A stretch of DNA of 64,000 nucleotides from Aphelocoma coerulescens. Lineage: Eukaryota; Chordata; Aves; Passeriformes; Corvidae. This document shows, in pieces, positions 57,461-64,000 of the stretch. The notes below the pieces were generated by a model that was not told the DNA's origin, searched no databases, and saw nothing but the letters and a program-made list of their open reading frames with translations. How positions within the stretch are numbered: the stretch's first letter is position 1; each line of letters begins with the position of its first letter. The position numbers and the translations under genes are program-made. The stretch is from positions 8,641,264 to 8,705,263 of the forward strand of contig NC_091019.1 in the NCBI RefSeq assembly GCF_041296385.1, written 5' to 3'.

Positions 57461-58497
57461 ATGGTTTGACACTGGCCAAACACCAGACACCCATGGAAAA
57501 CCATTCACTCACCCTCCCCAGCGGTAGCTGGGCAGAGGAGAGAAAATTTAAGGAAGGGTTCGTGAGTTGAGATAAGGACTGGGAGAAAAACACTCCAAGG
57601 GCAAAAGAGGCTCAGCTTAGAGGTACAAAATGAGTTTATTACTAACAAAATCAGAGCAGGATAATGAGAAGTAAAATAAACCCTTAAAAACACCTTTTTC
57701 CCCAAACCCTCTCTCCTTCCCACCGACAGCACAGGGAGACAGGACATGGGGATTTTGGTCAGTTCGTCACCCAAGGTTTTCTTCCACTTGGCTCAAGGGG
57801 AGAAGTTGCTCCCCTGTAAGACTTTCGGGTCTCTCCTGGGGGAGACAGTTCTCCGCGAACCTCTCCAATGTGGTTCCGATCTCATGAGCAGCAGTCCTCC
57901 CAAAACTGCTGCAATGTGAATTCCTCCTATTGGCAAACAGTCCTCCCAAAACTGCTGCAGAGTGGGTCACTCTTCCACGGGCTGCAGTGCTCCAAGGACA
58001 GGCTGCTCCAGCCTGGAAGCAGGGGCCCCCTCTCTCCACTTGGTCTCCCACTGGATCACAGCCTCCTCTAGGCATCCACCTGCTCCAGCATGGGCAGCTC
58101 CCCCACAGGCTGCGGGTGGATCTCTGTATCCTGCATGGATGCCCAGGGGCTGCAGGGGCACAGCTGCTTCACCATGGTCACCACCATAGCCAGAAGAGGA
58201 ATATCAGCTCTGGTGCCTGGAGCACCTCCTCCCCATCCTTCTTCACTGACCTTGGTGTCTCCATGTAGTTTCCCTCACAGGTTCTCACCTCCTCCTCTTC
58301 TCTCGCCCCCACCTTTATTTTGATTTCCTTAAATATGTTATCACAGAGGAATTACCATTGTCCCTAGCAGCATGTCCATCTTCAGAGCCATCAGGGATTG
58401 GCTCTGCCAGACATGGCAGAAGCTTCCAGCAGCTTCTCACAGAAGCCACCTCTGTGGCCCCCTTGCTATCAAAAAACAAGGCTAAGCAACACAAATG
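57461..58497 (-). repeat. solo LTR (ERVL-like, tentative)
   Basis: About 1 kb with the look of a common avian LTR: 'atggtttgacactggccaaa' at one end, repeated 'ctgctcca'/'gctgcag' motifs, and the 'agcttccagcagcttctcac' block near the other. An AATAAA on the minus strand near 57635 gives the orientation. CTGTC occurs at 57456-57460 and 58498-58502, a possible 5-bp duplication. Edges and family are not certain. Confidence 0.65.
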
Positions 58498-58502
58498 CTG
58501 TC

Positions 58503-61500
58503 CTGGCTTAAAAGCAATATAATATTTATAAAGAAGATTACAAACATATTTATAAAACTGGAGCTGTCAAAACAGATCAGTCAGGAGATAATTTTATCCA
58601 GTAGATGCACCTTACCGCCCTAACACATTCACTTTTCTGGTCCAAGTTTTACTAAATTTGAAACAAAAACTGAAATCCTCTTTTTCACCTCCTCAAGAGT
58701 AATAACAATTGAGCCTATGAGACACAATAGGATTTTGTGCTATTAACTGCCTCCAAGCCCCTGACCTCATTTCAGAAGTGATTTTGCTGTCTTTTCCCTG
58801 GAAAACACTAGGGTGTCCAAAGCCACATCCATCTTGGAAGCACAAAGCACTGCCCCAGCTCACTGGGGACTGCAGCATCTCAAATGAACAATATTCGCTT
58901 CTTAAGCTGGCTTGAAGTCTCCTAAAGGGCAATGTGCTAAATTCATAGGATTTTAAATAAGTCAGTATAGTTGAACAGCGGTGGTTTAATTAAAAGTTGA
59001 GACATTTTGTTCACTGCAAAAAAAGTGCACCACTGTAGAAATGCTTCTGTTTAGAACATCACCTGCATTTTCCTGAAGAAAACACAGAATAAAATAACTC
59101 AAAAAAATTCGGTGAAGGATGAATCTAGGACAAACAGCAAGTTTACAAAGTATGTTCATCATGAGTTTTGAAAGGAGATGGAGAAGGAAAAATTAAGAGA
59201 TAATAAAAACCAACAAACTTTCCCAACTCATATAAGATTTCAGGACATTTAAATGTGGTATCAAATGGGGTTCAAATATTTTAATAATTGCTGGGGAGTG
59301 AGGAGCCAGTTTGAACACTCTGAACCATTAACATCTGTATCTTATAAAAAGCATGGAAGTAATATTTAGAGAAAATCAAAAGAGTACATAGGTTGTGATA
59401 TTGTAGCAGATAACAAATATTTATTAGGAAAGAGAAGTTCGTTGCTGTTTTATTTGAATTGGTACACTCACCATGATGTAAAAGTGTAGTAATTAATATT
59501 ACTACAAACAAATATTACTACAAACAAGTCCAATAAGATTTCAGTATGACAGACTTTCGGTAGGGTAAACAGCAGATTAGGGACAGAGAGACACAGAGCA
59601 AAATTACAGCTGTCTGTTGTTCTAGTCTAGGTGGTGACATCTCCTGTCTCTTGGAAATTCACCCTCTAGTCACTAATGGCAAAATTGCCATTAATATTAG
59701 TTCAGATTAGAAAGCATTTTGTAATGAGAATATGTTGAGATCTTTATTAACAAGTTTTAAAATTAACAAGTCCTGCGTTTACATTCCACTAGGTTGTTTT
59801 TAAATAAAAGGATAACTCTAGTCACAAACATCTGTTTGTAGCTAGTTTAGCACTGTAAGAACTATGGTTTGTGCTATCATACCTAACTATATGAACTAAA
59901 TGGGAACATCTGCTTCACCATCCCAGTGTCCTCCCCATACACCAAGAAAATGTGAATTACTATGAACACTCTCATACCAACAGTTTTATCCAAATCTTTT
60001 TCACAACCACTTCAGAGGAATTACAAATATTGTATGGCTTAGAAAATAATGAAAGCTTAAAGTCCACAAACAGCCTCTGGACTTCTCTGAGACTGACTGT
60101 GAAGGGTAGCTTCCTCTAGCTCATGTGAGGATTATAATGTATTGGAGGGAGAGCTGGATCAGCAATATTGTTGCCCCAACAGAAGAGAGGGTTGGCTGAA
60201 GGACTTTAACTAGCTGTCTGCCTTTACTCTCTCATATAAATTTCAGTGATGTGTACATATCTGGTTTTCACCATACTTCCATGGGGCCTCAACTAAAGAG
60301 GATCTCTGTATCCTCCAAGGTCTTTCAGTATTATTACGGAACACTACTTTAGTAAATCACTTTTCTTCATCTAGCAGACTTGGATGACAGTCTCTGTGGC
60401 ACAATACTCTAAACATATGTCTAGTAGTCCTACAATCTTGTTTGCAGATGGTCTAGATTTTGATTCTATGGATAGTGCCATGGATCTCCAGCATGGGAAT
60501 ACTGTCAGGGTTTGGGCAACTTTTGGTCATAATTCAAAACTAATTCAAGCAGTATTTAAATGCTTACTTGAAATATCTTTCCACTTGGAGATTTTATGCA
60601 AACAGTTGCATGAATTATCCAAATTGTAGAATCATGGAAAAAAAAGTGTATTCTTATAGAAAATTGGCTCATTTTATTGCAACCTATCTAAAGCTCTCTA
60701 AAACTAAGAAAATACTGGCTATGGGATAAACTTGTTCAAAATGGAAAGATATTTCCATTTGACTTTTTATGGCCATTCATTTTTAATTTCCAAAATATTT
60801 CTAAAATTGCTTCTCTCCTTTGGCTGTTTTTCACTGCCTGATTCTTTCTGACCAGAGTTGTTCACAAATGTGTTCACAAACACAAGAAGTGTTTCTTTAT
60901 TGATAATTACCAGATTACCTCTCTGATTTGGAGCTTTCTTCTGTTCAGACTGAAATCGCAGTTTGTCTCAGACATTTCTGTGGGCCTAGCAGTTGTTCTA
61001 AATTGTGTATGACAAAAAAAGAGGTCTAAAATCTTTCACATCAAAGCAATCTGTGTCTCCTTGCTTGTGAACTCCAAGGAGTTCAGAAGTGCAGTCTAGT
61101 CCTCTTTGACATGCTAACAAAACATAACTGGAAGGACTGTTTTCCTGACTCATGCTATACATTGCAGGTATGACTAAGACAATGCCAGCAGGTATTTTAT
61201 AGCAAGCACTTGTCTCTACTGTTTCAGACCCACCCTGAGTCTCTGTTGTTGACTCCTGCTGTTTTGCCAAAGGGATGGAAAGAAGCTATTTCCTACACAA
61301 GGCTGAAATGTCTCATTGGAACTAGCAAGGCCATTAGACTCCATGGTCAGCAGCCACCACTGCTTTAAGAGTTAAAAAAAGGAAAAAAATTCAGCCACAG
61401 ACAAGCAGATGTTGTGTGGTGATCACTGATTACCTTTGAATTTTCAGACTATTGCTTTGTATTTTCCCATCTCTTCATTGCCTTGTTGCCCTTTTCCTAG

Positions 61501-61710
61501 ATATTAAGAGAAGTGAGATGGTACACACTGTTGATTATTTATATGCTCGGTGTGTGGCATTACAAGTCTAGAGCCTGTAGGACTTACGATATAAAAATAG
61601 CTATCTGTCTTAGCTGAACTGATGGTAAGAGAATACAACTTCTCTAAAGACATAATGAAGATGGAAGAGTTCAGTTCTCCATTCAGTGGGAAAAACTAAT
61701 GAATAAATTT
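58503..61710. other. AT-rich intergenic, no gene seen
   Basis: Short random frames only. No repeat family recognised. Confidence 0.55.
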
Positions 61711-61822
61711 ATCATAGAAACATGGGATGCTTTGGGTTGGAAGGTACCTTAAAAACCATCTAGTTCCAACCTCCCTGCCATGAGCAGGGACAGCTTCCAC
61801 TAGACCAGGTTACTCCGAGCCC
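61711..61822 (-). mobile_element. CR1 LINE 3'-end fragment
   Basis: 'atcatagaaacatgggatgc' through 'tttgggttggaaggtacctt' and 'gagcagggacagcttccact', the CR1 end in reverse. Confidence 0.85.
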
Positions 61823-62685
61823 AAATCTATATGTTTAGAAATGTTAAGGAATAGTAAGTTTATGTCAGAAAGAAAACCAGAAAGAGATCTAAAATTACCT
61901 AATTGTTTGTAGGAAAGAATTTGATACAAATGTTTGGTTTTGATACTACAAATATTTTCTCATTGACATTAAACACCTGGCTTTTAAATGGAAAATTAAC
62001 AGTAAAGAAGGGGATCCTGGTTTGCAATTCCATAAAGAGAGTAAGCAAAGCTCAAAAACAAACATGTCCATCTATGTATCTATCTACAGATGTGGATAGA
62101 TGTACATACATGTAATATTATGCCTTACATGTTGAATTTTAGCCAGTTCCCAGATAATACTGTAAGAAATTAATTTCAGTGACTGAAATTGATACACTTG
62201 GCAAAACACCAAGCGTTAGCCAGCAGTGAGGAGGCATAATATGTCCCAGCTAAGTGTTTATTGCAGAAATTATAGTTAATCTTCTTTTCTCCAATGCAAA
62301 CTCCTGGAGCCTTTGCCACAACTAATACAAAAACATTTCTCCTGAGTTTCATCAGATGGAGCTCTTTGCAGGTGGAGCTGTTTGAGCAGCATGTCAGACA
62401 TCTCTAAGTAGAATATACTGTGGCTACTGCTGCAGTACTAAAGCTGGACCCTTCCTGCTCCCCTGGGAATAGAAAGGACAGGTGCAGAAGGACAGGAGGA
62501 GGTAGAATAGGGAGAGGGATGGTGGCTGACCACAGAGGAGAAAGCAGCCGCATTCCACATTGTCCCCAAGCCACATGTTCTTGCTTCAGGAGCTACCTTC
62601 ATGTCCTCCTATTCTGAGATCTCTGTGGCTTTCCCAACCCTGGAATTTTTTCTATTTAAGTCAGGATTCAGGCCTGCTCATAAGA
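61823..62685. other. intergenic, no gene seen
   Basis: No supported feature. Confidence 0.5.
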
Positions 62686-62822
62686 AAATCACAGAATATT
62701 CTGAGTTGGAGGACACCCACAAGGATCATCAAATCAGCTCTTAAGTGAATGGCCCGCAGAAGGATCAAACCCACACTCTTAGCATTGTTAGTACCATGCT
62801 CTAACCAACGGAGCTAATGTCA
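62686..62822 (-). mobile_element. tRNA-Ile-derived SINE
   Basis: Minus-strand copy with CR1-like tail ('cacagaatattctgagttgg'), B box ('aggatcaaaccc') and A box ('ctctaaccaacggagcta'). The head is nearly complete. Confidence 0.8.
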
Positions 62823-64000
62823 GTGGCATTGGGGAATAATTCTCATCTATTTCTCTATTTTCCCTACTGATAATTTGGCTTCTAACTTCTGTAATTAAAC
62901 TCTATGTACTTAATCGCTAAAATATATTGTATGTACATGCTCACATATACTTTGCATTTTTCTGGCAAAATAAGAAATGCTTTGATCTATATAGTCATTT
63001 TATTCTCTAATTTCTTGAATAATCTTATTTTCTACTATCAAAGAGGCTCTATTAAGCTGCTTTTTCCTCAGCTCGTATGATGCAACATACACGTCCTGTC
63101 CCCACCAGGGCTGCTGGGATACCAGTTCAGAGTAGCCAAGAAACAGCTGGAGGAGGCAAATGGAATCATGTGATTTTTCTTATGTTTACCTTGGCATTTT
63201 AGAAGACCTTTTCCAGAATTGAATATTCATTTATACCAAAGAGAGGAAATAAGTAATTTATGTTAAAATAAAACAGAGAATGAATGTAGAAAAATTTACT
63301 ATAATTTAAAAGCAGCTCCAGCTTACTAAAAACTACATCTATACGTTTTTGCATACTAGGATGTGATTATATGGCCTAGAAATAGCATTTCACTGCCGAA
63401 TAAATTAATCCCAAAAAAGTTAATCTGAAGGTTTTTTAATGAATAATTATTTCTACTGTTTCTTATTTTATGATTTTAAAGAGGTGAGTTGAAGCTTCAA
63501 AATACTAAGATTTTATTTTTTTAAATAAATACTTTTAAGTGTTTTAAAAATACTTACGTGTTTAAAAAAATATTATTTGAATTGCTATCTCTACAGCCTA
63601 GGTGATTGGGAAACATAAATAGCTCCAGTTTCCAGGGTTTAAGAACACAACCCAAGTATCACAGTAGTTGTAGTAAAAATGTGTTGGTGACTACACTAGT
63701 TTGTTTCTAAGTTTAAACTGCCTAGTGCAATTGGTTACCAAATGTTTGTGAGGAATGGAGGAGGACAGGTAGGTATTTTCTCTTACCTATTCCAGTGATA
63801 CCTCAAAGAAGTTGAGTTGTAGCTCTGTAGAACTGTGTCCTCACCTGGGAGCTCACTCCAGCCTGGTGGAAGGGCTGTCCCTTGCGAGAGGGGAATATGG
63901 GGGGCTTGTGGATCACTGGTACCTGTACACAGCCTGTTTGGGGGCCCTGGGGCCAGTGTTACAAGAAGGAATGAGACATGTTTACTTCTAAGTATAGAAT
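62823..64000. other. AT-rich intergenic, no gene seen
   Basis: No coding frame or repeat recognised. Confidence 0.5.

Noticed and set aside
60384..60629. 81-codon plus-strand frame
   Set aside because: No similarity seen, no splice or promoter context.
1..64000. CRISPR arrays, bacterial operons or rRNA
   Set aside because: No regular spaced repeats or rRNA blocks; the sequence is vertebrate nuclear DNA.

Overview
This is bird genomic DNA, most likely from a songbird. It is AT-rich and intron-rich. It carries CR1 LINE tails, a tRNA-Ile-headed SINE with a CR1-like tail (a type described from zebra finch), and avian endogenous retroviruses (ERVs). The species cannot be told from the sequence alone.

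Only one host gene can be supported. An intact SLC5A12-type sodium-coupled monocarboxylate transporter lies on the minus strand: 15 coding exons from 26830 (ATG) to 12726 (stop), every intron GT-AG, every phase closing, giving 629 residues. I found no confident LTR element in the gene body. It holds CR1 and SINE fragments and one doubtful LTR fragment in intron 1.

The rest is dominated by LTR elements. ERV-A (5641-10585) and ERV-B (35808-40758) are two almost identical minus-strand proviruses of about 4.95 kb. Each has gag, a dUTPase-protease frame and scraps of pol, but most of pol and all of env are missing. They share the same deletions and the same gag stops, yet have different 6-bp target duplications (CTAGTT and GAAAAG). 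They are therefore two separate insertions of one already defective, non-autonomous family. ERV-C (47661-56310, minus strand) is a nearly complete provirus. Its gag has one internal stop, its pro-pol frame is long and keeps its catalytic residues, its integrase has two breaks, and its 490-codon env frame is open. Its leader holds three primer-binding-site-like motifs.

Two proviruses are nested in older LTRs. ERV-B sits inside LTR-X (35472-35807 plus 40765-41059). ERV-C sits inside LTR-Y (47122-47660 plus 56317-56378). Solo LTRs lie at 32823-33387 (LTR-Z, related to LTR-X) and about 57461-58497. Old CR1 pieces lie near 0.8-1.9, 17.4, 34.6-35.4, 42.1-42.3, 46.5 and 61.7 kb, and SINE copies at 20.5, 42.4 and 62.7 kb. 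The remaining stretches are AT-rich non-coding DNA in which I see no gene.
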